From: a virus
Reading direction: 5' to 3' (one strand)
Virus record (IMG/VR): IMGVR_UViG_3300025736_000081
Span: 1 to 37,158 of that record
Length of the DNA: 37,158 bases
The notes under the pieces are model-generated. The model was not told where the DNA came from and made no database searches. It saw nothing but the letters and a program-made list of their open reading frames with translations. Positions 36,331-37,158 of this stretch are shown here, one piece after another. Position 1 is the stretch's first letter. Every line of letters begins with the position of its first letter. Made by a program: the position numbers and the translations under genes.

Positions 36331-37158
36331 TAGTAATATCCTCCTATGACGGTAAGTCCGTCCTCATTCGTTGCTTTGTCTTCTGCGAACTCGACGTTAG
36401 GGTCTTCTCGCATCTTCAACAACAACTCCTCATACCTTAGCGTAGTTGGAGCTTCTTCGGAACCACTAGCGTCTACGTAAGGGGTCAGATCGGGCCTTGT
36501 CGTAGCAAAGTATCGTGCCGAGTCAAAAGCGTGATCATCCTTTTTGTGGACAACTTCCTGCTTATTCATCTCATACGCCATTTTGTCGGAACTATATGAC
36601 GACCACCGCAGTTTCTTCATCTCACGAATAAAGTTGGGGCAGTTACGGGAAACAACCCATTTAGGCCTGTTTTTACCCCAACGGGTGTCACCACGAAGCC
36701 TCATGTACGCCTGCATTTTTTCAATACCTACCATCACGTCATGGGGTATGCCCTCAACGTTCACGTAAAGCCCGTGGAGGGCATATTCCTGAATAATGGA
36801 TGTCCCAGTCACCCCGTTGCGTTGACGCATCGCAGGGTCGCCCATACGCTCTATAGAGTCGGGTTTACGCCCCCAGCTAAGCTCACGCTGCTTCACAACC
36901 TGTGAATGCTCCGACACAATCATATTTGACTGGTAATGCTCCGCAAACGTCACAATATCCCCGTTAGGCGATACAGCGTGCCACAACCAAGCCGTAGGGT
37001 TATTCAACCCATGATCCACAGACGCATACACCGACCAACCCTTAGGCACATCACCCGGACCAAAATCTACAAGATGTTGTTCCAAATTTTGGCTAAAAGT
37101 AGGAAACACCAAACCACTGCGAGCAACAAAGTTGCCTTTTTCACGAATATCACGTTCC
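36330..37158 (-). CDS. Terminase large subunit, 5'-truncated by the window edge
   Basis: The frame is open to the right edge and continues at least 15 codons before the first listed start, with ERDIREKGNFVARSG. This is the RNase H-like nuclease domain: YASVDHGL (first Asp), GDPAMRQRN (second) and KKDDHAFDSARYF (third) are the metal-binding acids; the ATPase domain is missing. It cuts concatemers during packaging. TerL proteins are 400-550 residues, so roughly 150-270 are absent. It is followed by the coupled 176-aa gene. Confidence 0.88.
   Translation of the reverse strand, partial: ERDIREKGNFVARSGLVFPTFSQNLEQHLVDFGPGDVPKGWSVYASVDHGLNNPTAWLWHAVSPNGDIVTFAEHYQSNMIVSEHSQVVKQRELSWGRKPDSIERMGDPAMRQRNGVTGTSIIQEYALHGLYVNVEGIPHDVMVGIEKMQAYMRLRGDTRWGKNRPKWVVSRNCPNFIREMKKLRWSSYSSDKMAYEMNKQEVVHKKDDHAFDSARYFATTRPDLTPYVDASGSEEAPTTLRYEELLLKMREDPNVEFAEDKATNEDGLTVIGGYY

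Overview
The window is most of the genome of a tailed double-stranded DNA phage. The head-neck genes look podovirus-like: terminase, portal, scaffold, HK97-fold capsid, a short neck adaptor and a beta-rich tail-tube/stopper protein. There is no recognisable tape measure or major tail protein, and one virion protein is 2086 residues long. The host is probably an actinobacterium or another Gram-positive. The candidate promoters match an extended -10 of the TGNTANNNT type, the lysin is NlpC/P60, and no lipobox spanin was seen. No integrase, excisionase or convincing repressor was found. The DNA polymerase has Tyr at the position equivalent to E. coli Pol I residue 762. Both points fit a lytic phage, but this is inference.

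Layout. Two transcription units diverge from a regulatory gap at about 3.2-3.9 kb and converge on a hairpin at about 18.0 kb. The plus-strand early unit (3.94-17.99 kb) begins with three small proteins, each preceded by a stem-loop. A 445-bp gap of stacked hairpins and repeats follows, then a train of fourteen very small overlapping genes (5.3-8.2 kb). Next comes replication and recombination: an SNF2 helicase with a zinc-ribbon insert, HNH nuclease, oligoribonuclease-like exonuclease, Cas4/AddB-like Fe-S nuclease, Sak4-like ATPase, SSB-like protein, AEP-like primase, RepA-like helicase, family A DNA polymerase and a RuvC-like resolvase.

The minus-strand late unit starts at about 3.2 kb with a protein resembling ADP-ribosyltransferase polyvalent proteins. 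It continues through a double-HTH protein, two tiny genes, an FmdB-like zinc ribbon and the small terminase, which runs off the left edge. It re-enters at the right edge inside the large terminase and continues through portal, scaffold, capsid, neck, internal virion proteins, NlpC/P60 lysin and a holin-like membrane protein. The terminase is therefore split between the two ends. This is expected if a circular or circularly permuted genome was opened between the small and large terminase genes, with a short piece missing.

Most interesting points: three 24-bp-phased near-palindromes between the divergent units; hairpins that hide the ribosome binding sites of the HTH regulator and the major capsid gene; a 27-bp repeat placed after two successive terminators; a long out-of-frame overlap of two genes between terminase and portal; an HExxxH metallopeptidase-like segment in the giant virion protein; and a local excess of the hexamer TGTCGG/CCGACA. 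All calls come from reading the sequence; no database search was run.
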